Assembly (NCBI GenBank): GCA_035636095.1 | Contig: DASPZU010000069.1 | Span: 1 to 64,000, forward strand | Direction: 5' to 3' | DNA: 64,000 nt | From: Gp7-AA10 sp035636095 | Lineage (GTDB): Bacteria; Acidobacteriota; Thermoanaerobaculia; Gp7-AA8 | Part shown: one piece after another, positions 1 to 8,776 of the stretch | Layout: every line of letters begins with the position of its first letter | Position numbering within the stretch: position 1 is the first letter of the stretch | Notes under the pieces: generated by a model | What the model was told of the DNA's origin: nothing | Seen by the model: the letters and a program-made list of their open reading frames with translations, nothing else | Databases searched by the model: none | Translations under genes and position numbers: made by a program

Positions 1-186
1 GAATTGCAGCTTCGACTGCTCGCCAGCGCGCACGAGGAACACACGGAATCGGGACGTCACGCGATTGTGCTCGAGTCGTGGCCGCCCTCGAAAATGACCG
101 CTGAAGAAGGACGGCGTCAGCTTCAGGGGGCGGCGACCGCGATCGGCGCGGAGCTGCACGACCTGCCCTGGAATCGATTCAGGTAG
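1..186 (+). CDS. 3' end of an unidentified protein (partial)
   Basis: The frame is open from the first base of the window and ends at a TAG, leaving about 61 C-terminal residues. The visible part is hydrophilic, with no signal peptide, membrane segment or motif that I recognise. It ends in LPWNRFR. The true start lies outside the window, so neither length nor family can be judged. It converges on the lipoprotein gene to its right, with only 4 bases between the two stop codons. Confidence 0.5.
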   Translation, partial: ELQLRLLASAHEEHTESGRHAIVLESWPPSKMTAEEGRRQLQGAATAIGAELHDLPWNRFR

Positions 187-190
187 CCGA

Positions 191-673
191 CTACAAACGC
201 GGCACGATTTTCTGCGCGAGAGCGATCGACTTTTGTTTGTCCGGGAACGTGCCGAAATAGCTGCGATTGTTTTTGACCGCCACCACGGTGCCGGTCGCCG
301 GATCTACCGCCGCTTTATCACCAAGGCCGCTCAGCGGCTCGAAACTCTTCCCCTTCGTCATTGAGTCGTATGTCTTCACGCCGTCCTTGATGTCGAAGAC
401 GAAGAACATTTTGGTGTCGGCCGCCGCCACCAGCTTGCATTCGCTCTTCTTCGATTCCTCGAACTTCATCGGCTGGCCGACGATTTCGGTGACTTCGATT
501 TCGGTGGTGTGCGAACAGGTCTTGCCGGGCGTGACGCTCATCGCCGACACGATGTTGGTCTTGGCGTTCGACAGGTCCTGAAGGGGCTTGCGCGGGGCGG
601 CTGCCGTCGTTTCCGATTTTCTGGCGCAGGCGGCTGCCGCCAGCAGGATGAGAATGATTGTCGTTCGTCTCAT
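191..673 (-). CDS. small secreted lipoprotein, function unknown
   Basis: This encodes a 160-residue protein. Residues 1-20 form a classic lipoprotein signal: MRRTT, a hydrophobic stretch, then LLAAAAC with the lipidated cysteine. The mature part has a low-complexity linker followed by a compact domain with two cysteines (contexts KTCSH and SECKL) that could pair. The frame stays open upstream, but the signal peptide fixes the ATG at 673. I recognise no family. The protein probably sits at the periplasmic face of a membrane. It is encoded alone, divergent from the small membrane gene at 790. Confidence 0.65.
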   Translation of the reverse strand: MRRTTIILILLAAAACARKSETTAAAPRKPLQDLSNAKTNIVSAMSVTPGKTCSHTTEIEVTEIVGQPMKFEESKKSECKLVAAADTKMFFVFDIKDGVKTYDSMTKGKSFEPLSGLGDKAAVDPATGTVVAVKNNRSYFGTFPDKQKSIALAQKIVPRL

Positions 674-789
674 GCTCGGATTCTCCGCAGGAAGCGCGCC
701 AGCTACACGAAAATGCGATTTCACCATCTTCTGTGGAACCGCTTTCTGTAACAATTTCCGTAGTTTTGCTTCACAGCAGCAGAGGACCG

Positions 790-1104
790 ATGGCACCTGA
801 GCGACGTGATCTAACGGCTCTTTTCTGTCTCGTGGCGGCGATTCTGACGTACATCGCAAGCTACTTCTGGAGGTTCGTGTTGGCCGGCCTCGAAAATTGG
901 TCAGGCAGCGCTGCAGAAGCAAAACACGGGTGCAGCTACTTCTTTGGCCTCTGGCTGGTGACGATTTCGGCTGGATTGCTCCTGACCAGCGCTCTCGCGG
1001 CATATAACCCGCGCGAACCGGTTCGGCGGTGGCTGGTGGCAGTTCCGATCGCCGCTCTGATGATCATCATCCTCCTTGAATACCTCATCTCTCGATCGAC
1101 ATAG
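790..1104 (+). CDS. small three-helix membrane protein, unknown
   Basis: From the ATG at 790 this gives a 104-residue protein with three predicted membrane helices: around residues 9-30 (LTALFCLVAAILTYIASYF), 45-65 (the SYFFGLWLVTISAGLLLTSAL region) and 78-98 (VAVPIAALMIIILLEYL). An upstream extension of the frame is hydrophilic and looks non-coding, so the internal ATG was preferred. I recognise no family. It converges on uvrB with about 20 bases between them. Confidence 0.5.
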   Translation: MAPERRDLTALFCLVAAILTYIASYFWRFVLAGLENWSGSAAEAKHGCSYFFGLWLVTISAGLLLTSALAAYNPREPVRRWLVAVPIAALMIIILLEYLISRST

Positions 1105-1124
1105 CGGCGGCGATTGCCGCCTCG

Positions 1125-3113
1125 TCACACGAAAATCCTGATCTCCTTCAGCTCCCGAAGTTTGTCACGGATCTCGGCGGCCCTCTCGAAGTCGAGGTTC
1201 TTGGCCGCGTCCTTCATCTCTTTGGTCAGGCGGCTGATCGCTTTGTCGAGGTCTTCATCGGCGACCAGGTCGAGCCGCCGCTTCCCGACCGGACCGGCCA
1301 GGTCGACGTAATCGAGATTGGCCATGCGCACCAGGTCACTATCGACGGCCTTGATGATGGTGGCCGGCTCGATGCCGTGGTCCTGGTTGTATTTCTGCTG
1401 AATCGCGCGGCGGCGATTGGTCTCGTCGATGGCCGATCGCAGCGAATCTGTGATCACGTCGGCGTAGAGGACCGCCACGCCGTTCACATTGCGGGCGGCG
1501 CGTCCGATGGTCTGGATCAGCGAAGTCTGCGATCGCAGAAATCCCTCTTTGTCGGCATCGAGTACCGCCACGCACGAGCATTCTGGAATGTCGAGGCCCT
1601 CGCGCAGCAGATTGATTCCCACCAGAACGTCGTAGATGCCGGTGCGAAAGTCGCGAAGGATCGCGATGCGCTCGAGGGTCTCGACGTCGGAGTGGAGATA
1701 GTTGACCTTGATTCCCAGCTCCATCAGATAACGCGTCAGATCTTCGGCCATCCGCTTGGTCAGTGTCGTGACCATGACGCGTTCGTTCTTCGCGACTCTC
1801 TCCTTGATGACGCCGATCAGATCGTCGACCTGACCCTTGACCGGCCGGATGATGATCTCCGGATCAATCAGCCCGGTCGGGCGGATGACCTGCTCGACGT
1901 ACAGGCCGCCGGTTTTCTCCAGCTCATACGACCCGGGAGTGGCGGAGACGTAGATGATCTGATGCAGCTTCCCCTCAAATTCGTCGAAGGAGAGCGGGCG
2001 ATTGTCGATGGCGCTGGGCAACCGGAATCCGTACTCGACCAGCGTCTGTTTTCGCGAACGATCGCCGCCCCACATCCCGTGAACCTGCGGAACGGTCTGA
2101 TGCGACTCATCGATGACCATCAGAAAATCGTCGGGAAAGTAATCGATGAGCGTGGGTGGCGGCTGGCCCTGTTTTCGTCCCGATAGATGGCGGCTGTAAT
2201 TCTCGATGCCGTTGCAGTAGCCGAGCTCCGCCAGCATCTCGAGATCGAACAGCGTCCGCTGCGACAGGCGTTGCGCCTCCAGCAGTCGATCCTGGGCGCG
2301 CAATTCGACGAGGCGTTGGTCGAGCTCTTTCCGAATGTTCTCCATGGCCTCCATCAGACGCTCCCGTGGCGTGACGTAGTGCGTTCGCGGATAGATGGCC
2401 ACGCGATCGAAGTCGCCGCTGGTGCGGCCGGTGACCGGATCGATGCGGGAGATCTTGTCGATCTCGTCGCCGAAGAATTCGATGCGAACGGCATCGTCTT
2501 CGTACGCCGGCCAGAGCTCGAGCACATCGCCGCGCACGCGGAACGTGCCGCGCGCGAGATCGTAGGGTGTGCGCTCGTACTGCATCTCGGTGAGACGGCG
2601 GAGATATTGCGTCAACGGCTTCTCGATGCCGCGCTCGAAAAACAACAACATCCCGAAGTACAGCTCCGGATCGCCGATGCCGTAAATACAGGAGACCGAC
2701 GCCACGATGATGACGTCGCGCCGCTCGAACAATGACTTGGTGGCCGCGAGACGCAGTTTGTCGATCTCGTCGTTCTTGGTCATTTCCTTTTCAATGTAAA
2801 GATCGGTCTGCGGTATGTAGGCCTCGGGCTGGTAGTAGTCGTAGTACGAGACGAAATACTCGACGCGATTCTCCGGAAAGAAGTTCCTGAATTCCTGATA
2901 AAGCTGCGCCGCCAGCGTCTTGTTGTGGCTCAGCACCAGCGTCGGGCGGTTGATCTGCTCGACGACCTTCGCGACCGTGAAGGTCTTCCCCGATCCAGTG
3001 ACGCCGAGGAGGACTTGATGTTGGTTGCCGGAGCGGACGCTCTCCATCAACTGTTCGATCGCTTGCGGCTGATCGCCCTGCGGCTGGAATGACGAGACGA
3101 GTTTGAAATTCAT
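1125..3113 (-). CDS. uvrB: UvrABC excinuclease subunit B
   Basis: A 662-residue protein, the usual UvrB length. UvrB is the helicase-like damage-verification subunit of nucleotide excision repair; it receives damaged DNA from UvrA and recruits UvrC. Walker A GVTGSGKT lies at residues 37-44. The beta-hairpin region around YYDYYQPEAYIPQTDLYIEK clamps DNA, helicase motifs including REGLDIPE follow, and the C-terminal UVR motif (KNLDFERAAEIRDKLREL) binds UvrC. The start MNFKLVSSFQPQGDQPQAI matches family starts; a longer in-frame extension would be translated from the adjoining repeat element and is rejected. No SOS operator was recognised in the short upstream stretch. Confidence 0.97.
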   Translation of the reverse strand: MNFKLVSSFQPQGDQPQAIEQLMESVRSGNQHQVLLGVTGSGKTFTVAKVVEQINRPTLVLSHNKTLAAQLYQEFRNFFPENRVEYFVSYYDYYQPEAYIPQTDLYIEKEMTKNDEIDKLRLAATKSLFERRDVIIVASVSCIYGIGDPELYFGMLLFFERGIEKPLTQYLRRLTEMQYERTPYDLARGTFRVRGDVLELWPAYEDDAVRIEFFGDEIDKISRIDPVTGRTSGDFDRVAIYPRTHYVTPRERLMEAMENIRKELDQRLVELRAQDRLLEAQRLSQRTLFDLEMLAELGYCNGIENYSRHLSGRKQGQPPPTLIDYFPDDFLMVIDESHQTVPQVHGMWGGDRSRKQTLVEYGFRLPSAIDNRPLSFDEFEGKLHQIIYVSATPGSYELEKTGGLYVEQVIRPTGLIDPEIIIRPVKGQVDDLIGVIKERVAKNERVMVTTLTKRMAEDLTRYLMELGIKVNYLHSDVETLERIAILRDFRTGIYDVLVGINLLREGLDIPECSCVAVLDADKEGFLRSQTSLIQTIGRAARNVNGVAVLYADVITDSLRSAIDETNRRRAIQQKYNQDHGIEPATIIKAVDSDLVRMANLDYVDLAGPVGKRRLDLVADEDLDKAISRLTKEMKDAAKNLDFERAAEIRDKLRELKEIRIFV

Positions 3114-3177
3114 GGTTGCTGGGTTCCTGGGTTGCTGGGTTGCTGAGCAACCCAGCAACCGAGCAACCTAGGAACCC
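3114..3177. repeat. inverted tandem-octamer element (GGTTGCTG) between two leftward genes
   Basis: Four units of about 8 bp (GGTTGCTG, GGTTCCTG, GGTTGCTG, GGTTGCTG) are followed, around a centre near 3145, by their reverse complements, giving a long hairpin. The left edge abuts the uvrB ATG. On the right, the terminal unit contains the TAG stop of the upstream leftward gene (3168-3170). It belongs to the class of tandem-unit palindromes scattered through this window at gene ends. Confidence 0.85.
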
Positions 3178-3656
3178 TTTCTGTGATTGATTGCGCGAAG
3201 CTCATGAATCAGACGCGCGGTTTCCGCCGGCGTCACCCGCTCATCCGAAACGACGTCGCGAAGTGTGTGCAAGAGCGGCTGCAGGCGTTGCATCGGCACG
3301 CGATTGAAGCGAACGGATTCGCGCATCGTTTTCATTTCCGTGTCGAATGCCGCTTTGTCGGCCGGCTTCACGTCCTTGGTGAACATCTTGTCGATCTCGC
3401 CCTGCATCGGTAACCAGAAAACCACATCAAACAGGTCGCCCAACTTTCCTTGCGATGCCAGGATGCCCATGCCGAAAACGACGAACAGCGCGACGATGGC
3501 GGCCGATCCGCAGCCGAATGGAACCCATCGCGGGAACAGCGGCCTTGCCTCGCCGACCGGGGAAGAGTAGTAATCGGCCGGGCGACGGAATGGTAAGCTT
3601 GGCGGGGGTTTCGGAGGTTGCGAATCCGGCGCAACTACGGGCGTGATCTCTTCCAA
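3168..3656 (-). CDS. single-pass membrane protein, unknown
   Basis: About 162 residues from a TTG at 3656; an ATG at 3707 in the same frame would overlap the start of the divergent regulator gene, so the shorter form was chosen with low certainty. A proline-rich N-terminal segment (PPKPPPSLPFRRPADYY) is followed by one membrane helix (AAIVALFVVFGMGILAS) and a charged C-terminal domain ending KGS. No family is recognised. The last codons and the TAG stop lie in the adjoining palindromic element. Confidence 0.5.
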   Translation of the reverse strand: MEEITPVVAPDSQPPKPPPSLPFRRPADYYSSPVGEARPLFPRWVPFGCGSAAIVALFVVFGMGILASQGKLGDLFDVVFWLPMQGEIDKMFTKDVKPADKAAFDTEMKTMRESVRFNRVPMQRLQPLLHTLRDVVSDERVTPAETARLIHELRAINHRKGS

Positions 3657-3705
3657 AACAAAAAATGTATCATGACGCCCGAAACAAGGAAGGGATGACC
3701 GGCTC

Positions 3706-4089
3706 ATGACGGTGCCGCTTTCAAAAGTCACGGTTCTGATCCTCGATGACAACCCGCTGGTCCTGAAGCTGGGGCGCGCGTTGCTCGAGCGGGAAGGATG
3801 CACGGTCCTCACCGCCGCGAGCTGGATCGAGTTCAATCACGTGCTGGCGGGCAACTCGCCCGACATCATCTTCCTCGACGTCAATCTGCCCAGCATCAAG
3901 GGAAATCGATTGAGTGAAGTGCTGAAGTCGCAGTCGAACAAGAAGGACATTCCGATCATCCTGATCTCCGACCTGCCCGAGAAATCGCTGGAAGAGATGT
4001 TCCCGAGCTCGGGCGCCAACGCCTGGATGCGCAAACCACTGACGCGCGACAAAATGGTCGACATGATCACGAAATACGTCAAGCAATGA
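3706..4089 (+). CDS. stand-alone CheY-like response regulator
   Basis: A 127-residue single receiver domain with no output domain. Acidic residues D14-D15 (LILDD), the phospho-acceptor D58 (IIFLDVNLP), the switch residue S88 (ILIS) and the invariant K110 (MRKPLT) are all present. It would accept a phosphoryl group from a sensor kinase and signal by protein contact. The stop overlaps the ATG of the next gene by 4 bases (ATGA), so the two are probably translationally coupled. No cognate kinase is adjacent; the nearest is at 7700. Confidence 0.85.
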   Translation: MTVPLSKVTVLILDDNPLVLKLGRALLEREGCTVLTAASWIEFNHVLAGNSPDIIFLDVNLPSIKGNRLSEVLKSQSNKKDIPIILISDLPEKSLEEMFPSSGANAWMRKPLTRDKMVDMITKYVKQ

Positions 4090-4721
4090 GCGAAGTGCGA
4101 CTGGTTCGCACAACCGCCGTTATGCTCGGCATCGCACTTCTCTTTCTCGTTCTAACGCCGAAGCTCTGCGAGCGCGCCATCGTCAATGCCCGCAAGCAGC
4201 AGCCTCCGGCTCCCCCGCCGGGGACTCCCGCTCCGTCGGGGCTGGTGATCTCGTCGTCGACTCCCGCGCCCGGGACAGCGGCGAATGTGAGTTTTCCGCC
4301 GGGCCTCGACGCGGTCCGTGTCCAGTATTTGATTGAAATCGATCGGTCATTCGCGGAGCCGTTGAAAATGACGCCGAGCGCAGACAGCACGCTCGCCAAG
4401 ACTCTTTTCGACCGCGGATACGTCGATCAAAGTCTCGCGCCGACGCGCGAAGGGTTAATTAACGTTAACGGCGCGGTGCAGTCTTCCGAAGGCTGGATGG
4501 TGCCGGTCGCGCAACGAAAATTTCTCGGCGTCGAGCGCATCGAAGACGCCGGTGACAGCCGTTACGACATTTCGGTCCGATGGCGGTGGGAACCGACGCC
4601 GGTCGCGGCTTCGCTGCTGACCAGACCGACCAACCATACCCTGAAGGCGCAATTCGCGGGCGGCGAGCGCAATTGGGTGCTGGCGAGCTTCATCTGGCCG
4701 CCCGATCACGAGTGGAGGTAA
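4086..4721 (+). CDS. membrane-anchored protein with proline-rich linker, unknown
   Basis: A 211-residue protein. One N-terminal membrane helix (MLGIALLFLVLTPKL, about residues 13-27) is followed by a Pro/Ala-rich linker (QQPPAPPPGTPAPS) and a soluble domain of about 150 residues, probably periplasmic. The gene overlaps the receiver-domain gene by 4 bases. Its stop codon TAA is the first element of a tandem GGTAAGGTT repeat. No family was recognised. Confidence 0.65.
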   Translation: MSEVRLVRTTAVMLGIALLFLVLTPKLCERAIVNARKQQPPAPPPGTPAPSGLVISSSTPAPGTAANVSFPPGLDAVRVQYLIEIDRSFAEPLKMTPSADSTLAKTLFDRGYVDQSLAPTREGLINVNGAVQSSEGWMVPVAQRKFLGVERIEDAGDSRYDISVRWRWEPTPVAASLLTRPTNHTLKAQFAGGERNWVLASFIWPPDHEWR

Positions 4722-4781
4722 GGCCGGTAAGGTTGGTAAGGTTGGTAAGAGGGTGGGCCAGGACCATCCTCACTGGCCTTA
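4719..4781. repeat. GGTAAGGTT tandem palindrome carrying both convergent stop codons
   Basis: Units related to GTAAGGTTG repeat about four times with period 9; after a short centre the opposite arm reads GGCCTTACC. The TAA stop of the rightward gene (4719-4721) and the TAA stop of the leftward penicillin-binding protein gene (4779-4781) both lie in copies of GGTAAGG. It could act as a bidirectional terminator hairpin, but there is no clear U-tract. Confidence 0.75.
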
Positions 4782-7280
4782 CCGGGCGGGCGGCGGCTGC
4801 GGAGGCGGCGGTTTCGGCGCCGCGGTGGTGGTGGTCTCCTCTTCGGGCGGCGGCGCCGGCGACTCGCCTCCCTCGCCTGTTTGCGCTGACGCGTCCGCCG
4901 CGGCAAGCGTCGGCTCGAGCTCTTTCGGCTGATAGAACGGACGCTGCAGGTAGTACGGGAGCTTCGCGACCGCCACCGTCGAACCGCTGCAATCCTTGTC
5001 CGGCTCCTGTCCGGCGATGAAGGCTTCCATGACCACGCGCGCACAAGGACCGACGCCTCGCCTGCCCGTCTTGAGGTCCATCGGAACGACGACGATTCCC
5101 GGCGGTGCCTCGAAGTCGGGTCGCGTGGTTCGCAGCTTCAAGTTGTCGATCTGTTTGAAGATGTCGATCCAGATCGGCAGCGCGACATCAGCGCCGGTCG
5201 CCCCCGGACCCAGCGAGCGGCTCGGATCGTCGTACCCGACCCAAACGCCGACGCAGAACTCGGGGGAAAAGCCGACGAACCATGCGTCGGTGTAAGCGTT
5301 GGTCGTTCCCGTTTTTCCCGCAATGGGCGGCGGCAAAATGTGCGCTTCGTATGCCGTGCCGCGAAGCACCGTGCCGCGAAGCATGTACGCCACTTCGTAG
5401 GCCACCTGCGGTTGCGTCGCCTCCGACAGCGTCGGCGTTTGCTCTTCCAGCACGCGGTCGGTTGGATCGACGATCTTTCGAATCATCTGCGGCTTGACGT
5501 AGACGCCTTGATTCGCGAAGACGTTGTACGCTGCGGTCAACTCGATGGGCGCGACGCCCGCCGCGCCCAGGGCTGTGGACGGATACGGCGGAATGTCGGA
5601 AGTGATGCCGAGGCGATGGGCAAAGTCGGAGACGCGCTGCGAGCCGACCATCATCCACGTCTTGACTGCTGGAACATTGATCGACAACTCCAGTGCGCGC
5701 TGGATGGTCACAATTCCTGAGTACTTACCGTAATAGTTTTTCGGCGCCCAAACCGTATTGTCGTTGATCGGAATCGCGATCGGTTCGTCAAAGATCGTGT
5801 CGGCGGGCGTGAGTCCCTTCTCGAAGGCCGCGCCGTAGACGATGGGTTTGAATGACGATCCTGTCTGCCGGCGCGACTGGATGGCGCGATTGAATTTCGA
5901 AAGCTGAAAATCGTACCCGCCGACCATGGAGCGGACCTCACCCGTTTTGACATCGAGGATGACCGCGGCGCCCTGCACTTGCGGCAGTTGGTCGAGCTTC
6001 CACATCCGCGCTTTCGTTTTCGAGTCTTCGTCGAGACGGACCCAGATCAGATCGCCGCGTTTGAGCACGCCTTCCATGCTCGACCGTTCCGTCCATACAA
6101 ACGCTTTCGGTATGAGCTCGATGTTGTCGCGATTGATGCGCGCCGTAACGCCGCTCGGGCCGACGTGCATCACCACCGCGCTGTAGAGCTTATCGGTGGT
6201 GTAAGGATCGTTACTCCAGCTCGGATCCTTGTATGTCTCGGGATCGGCGCCTTCCGCGATCAGATTGCGGGCCGGCCGTCGAAATCCACGCCGGCGGTCC
6301 CAGCGCCGCAGTCCGCGCTGCAGCGCCTTCTCGACTGCTTCCTGAAGCGGCAAATCCATCGTCGAGTAGACCTTCAAGCCGCGCTGGTAAAGGTTCTCGA
6401 CGCCGAATTTCTTGTTCTGCTCGATGTATTGCCGGATCTCTTCGGAGAAATAGCCGCCCACGCTCGGCGTCTCTTCCTTGAATGTGCCGAGCACCAGGGG
6501 CGTCTTGATAGCCTGCAGGTATTGCTCACGATTGATGTAGCGCTCCGAGAGCATGCGGGCCAGGACGACATTGTTTCGGCGCTCGATTGCATGATCGGGA
6601 TGATTGATCGGGCTGTAGTAGCCGCCGCGGTGTTGGAAGAGTGCCGCGATCGTCGCGGACTCGGGCAGCGTCAGATCCTTGGCGTGCTTGCCGAAGTAAA
6701 GGCGTGACGCCGCCTCGACGCCGTACGCGCCGTGACCCATGTACATCTGGTTGGCGTACAGCTCGAAAATCTGGTCCTTGGTGAAGTTTTTCTCGATATC
6801 GACCGCCAGGGCGATCTCGTTGATCTTTCGTGTCCAATGTTTCTCGGGCGTCAGGAAGAGCTGCTTGGCCAGCTGCTGCGTGATCGTCGATGCTCCCTCG
6901 GCCTTTTTTCGTTGCACGAGATCACGGAAAGCGGCGCGGAGCATCGACTTCGGATTGAATCCCCCGTGGTGATAGAAGTCGGCGTCTTCCGTGGCGATGA
7001 TGGCCTCCACCAGCGTCGGCGCCATGTCGCGCTTCGAAATCACAATCCGCTTCTGGATCGCGTACTCCGCGAAAACAGTCCCGTTGCGATCGTAGATGCG
7101 GGTGATGATTGCGGGCTGATAGTTCTCCAGCGACTTGACCAGCGGGAAATGAATCACGTGCGCCAGCACGAAACCCGAGGGGATGCCCAACGCGAGGGCA
7201 ACGAAGGCAACGAAAAAGCGCTTGTGAAGGCGTTTCGGTGCGGCCGGAGTCACATTCTCGGACACCACGTCAGGATACAA
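4779..7280 (-). CDS. mrcA: class A penicillin-binding protein 1A (transglycosylase/transpeptidase)
   Basis: An 833-residue bifunctional peptidoglycan synthase. Membrane anchor at about residues 22-42. The GT51 glycosyltransferase domain follows, with catalytic E98 in ATEDADFYHHGG and the STITQQLAKQ motif near 131-140. The penicillin-binding transpeptidase domain has S475 in TGSSFKP, SIN at 533-535 and KTGTT at 656-660. The C-terminus is a Pro/Glu/Thr-rich tail (PPPPQPPPAR). It polymerises lipid II and cross-links glycan strands at the outer face of the inner membrane. The start is 10 bases from the divergent gene at 7290. The stop TAA is part of a palindromic element shared with the convergent gene. 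Confidence 0.95.
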   Translation of the reverse strand: MYPDVVSENVTPAAPKRLHKRFFVAFVALALGIPSGFVLAHVIHFPLVKSLENYQPAIITRIYDRNGTVFAEYAIQKRIVISKRDMAPTLVEAIIATEDADFYHHGGFNPKSMLRAAFRDLVQRKKAEGASTITQQLAKQLFLTPEKHWTRKINEIALAVDIEKNFTKDQIFELYANQMYMGHGAYGVEAASRLYFGKHAKDLTLPESATIAALFQHRGGYYSPINHPDHAIERRNNVVLARMLSERYINREQYLQAIKTPLVLGTFKEETPSVGGYFSEEIRQYIEQNKKFGVENLYQRGLKVYSTMDLPLQEAVEKALQRGLRRWDRRRGFRRPARNLIAEGADPETYKDPSWSNDPYTTDKLYSAVVMHVGPSGVTARINRDNIELIPKAFVWTERSSMEGVLKRGDLIWVRLDEDSKTKARMWKLDQLPQVQGAAVILDVKTGEVRSMVGGYDFQLSKFNRAIQSRRQTGSSFKPIVYGAAFEKGLTPADTIFDEPIAIPINDNTVWAPKNYYGKYSGIVTIQRALELSINVPAVKTWMMVGSQRVSDFAHRLGITSDIPPYPSTALGAAGVAPIELTAAYNVFANQGVYVKPQMIRKIVDPTDRVLEEQTPTLSEATQPQVAYEVAYMLRGTVLRGTAYEAHILPPPIAGKTGTTNAYTDAWFVGFSPEFCVGVWVGYDDPSRSLGPGATGADVALPIWIDIFKQIDNLKLRTTRPDFEAPPGIVVVPMDLKTGRRGVGPCARVVMEAFIAGQEPDKDCSGSTVAVAKLPYYLQRPFYQPKELEPTLAAADASAQTGEGGESPAPPPEEETTTTAAPKPPPPQPPPAR

Positions 7281-7289
7281 TAAGCATCC

Positions 7290-7703
7290 ATGTCCTCAGT
7301 CGCTTCCCCCAAAAGTTCCGTAACTCCGGATTGGACGCGGCTGGTCGCCGATTCCGTCAAACAGTACGGCATCTGGCACACCCATCTGAAGCTGATGGAA
7401 GCGCGCGTGGCGTATCCCGATGACGTTTCCCTTCGCGGATATACCGAGATCGTGCGCAACAACATCGTGCGCGATCTGCTCTCGAACCCGAAGGGCATGT
7501 CTGCGATCCCCCGATTGAGCGCCGAATTCCTCACCAACTTCGACCGATTCAATCTGACCGCCCAGGAGGGCTACCTGATCTCACTCATCGATGGCCGCAT
7601 GGATTTGCAGAAGCTCCTCGTGCTGAGTCCATTCGATCCCTTCACGACGCTTTTCAACCTGGCCAAGCTGCAGCACGAGCGCGCCATCACCATTCCACAA
7701 TGA
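7290..7703 (+). CDS. small regulatory-type domain protein upstream of a histidine kinase
   Basis: A 137-residue soluble protein. Its C-terminal half (LTAQEGYLISLIDGRMDLQ, then FDPFTTLFNLAKLQ) resembles the helical C-terminal region often attached to DUF4388 and receiver-domain proteins. I know that resemblance only from memory, so it is tentative. The N-terminal half has no recognised fold. The stop overlaps the kinase ATG by 4 bases (ATGA), so the two proteins are probably co-translated and may act in one signalling pathway. Confidence 0.6.
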   Translation: MSSVASPKSSVTPDWTRLVADSVKQYGIWHTHLKLMEARVAYPDDVSLRGYTEIVRNNIVRDLLSNPKGMSAIPRLSAEFLTNFDRFNLTAQEGYLISLIDGRMDLQKLLVLSPFDPFTTLFNLAKLQHERAITIPQ

Positions 7704-8776
7704 GCAAATACGAAATCGCAGAGAAACTCTCAGCACCGGTCGCCATCGTCAACGACCATGGCGGTGTCGAATGGCAGAACGCCGCCTTCGAGACGACATT
7801 CGGCAGTGACGCCAAGGATTGGTTGAACGCAGGCGCGCGCGCGGTCGGCGGTGAGCGCGGCTGGCTGCAGGATTTCTTCATCTTCATGGAGGGCGACGAG
7901 CACCGCGCCAGCGACGTTGAAATCGAAGGTCGCACCTTCCGTGTCGAGCGGATCATGGCCGCCGAGGGCTGCTCCGCTCCGGCGGTGGCGCTGTGGTTCG
8001 AAGACGTCACCAACGAACGCCAGATGGAGCAGAGTAAGTCCGACTTCACCGCGCAGATCGTTCACGACCTCCGTGGTCCTCTCTCCGGCATTCAGGGGAC
8101 GCTCGAATTCGTCCTCAGTCAGGAAGGCGCAAAGCTCGACTCGATGTACAGCGACCTTCTAACCGAGGCGCAGCGTGAGTCGGAACGGATGATGGGTCTG
8201 ATCAACGAGCTGCTCGACTTCTCGAAGATCGAGTCGGGCAATTTCGTGATGGAGAAGGAACCGGTGCGCGTGGCGGGCGTTCTCAAGCGCGCCGTCCGCA
8301 GCCTGCAGCAGGTCGCCGGCCGTGACGAGATTTTCCTGATGAGTGCGCACGGTCGCGATGTGCCCCAGGTCATCGGTAACGTCGAAAAGCTGACCCAGGC
8401 CATCATCAACCTGGTGTCGAATTCGCTGAAGTTCACGCCGAAAAAAGGCTTGATCTCAGTCGGTGCGCAGATCGTTCGCAATGGCGAGGTGCCGGAATCG
8501 CTCGTCATCACCGTCACCGACAGCGGGATGGGAATCAAAGCGGCGGAAGTGCAGCAGATCTGGGAGAAGTACAAACAGAGCGGCAACAAGTCCCTCCGCG
8601 GCGGCGGCGGCACTGGCCTCGGCCTCTACATCGTGAAGCAGATCGTCGAAGCGCACGGCGGCGAGGTAACCGTGGCATCGCTCGAAGGCATCGGCACCAG
8701 CATGGTCATCAAGTTGCCGGTGAAGAAGAGCGCCGACACCGGCATCATGACTGCCCCTCGCCTCACGACGTCTTGA
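7700..8776 (+). CDS. PAS-type sensor histidine kinase
   Basis: A 358-residue cytoplasmic kinase with no membrane segments. A PAS-like sensor domain spans about residues 8-105 (APVAIVNDHGGVEWQNAAFE opens it). The HisKA dimerisation domain has H122 in VHDLRGPLSG. The HATPase domain has N241 (NLVSNSLKF), the DSGMGI G1 box near 274-279 and GGTGLGLYIVK as G2. It autophosphorylates on H122 and should pass the phosphate to a receiver domain; the orphan CheY-like protein at 3706 is a possible but unproven partner. It overlaps the preceding gene by 4 bases and converges on aroB with a 14-base overlap of the coding ends. Confidence 0.9.
   Translation: MSKYEIAEKLSAPVAIVNDHGGVEWQNAAFETTFGSDAKDWLNAGARAVGGERGWLQDFFIFMEGDEHRASDVEIEGRTFRVERIMAAEGCSAPAVALWFEDVTNERQMEQSKSDFTAQIVHDLRGPLSGIQGTLEFVLSQEGAKLDSMYSDLLTEAQRESERMMGLINELLDFSKIESGNFVMEKEPVRVAGVLKRAVRSLQQVAGRDEIFLMSAHGRDVPQVIGNVEKLTQAIINLVSNSLKFTPKKGLISVGAQIVRNGEVPESLVITVTDSGMGIKAAEVQQIWEKYKQSGNKSLRGGGGTGLGLYIVKQIVEAHGGEVTVASLEGIGTSMVIKLPVKKSADTGIMTAPRLTTS

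Noticed and set aside
1377..2735. Rightward frames opposite uvrB
   Set aside because: Antisense shadows of a conserved gene without ribosome sites.
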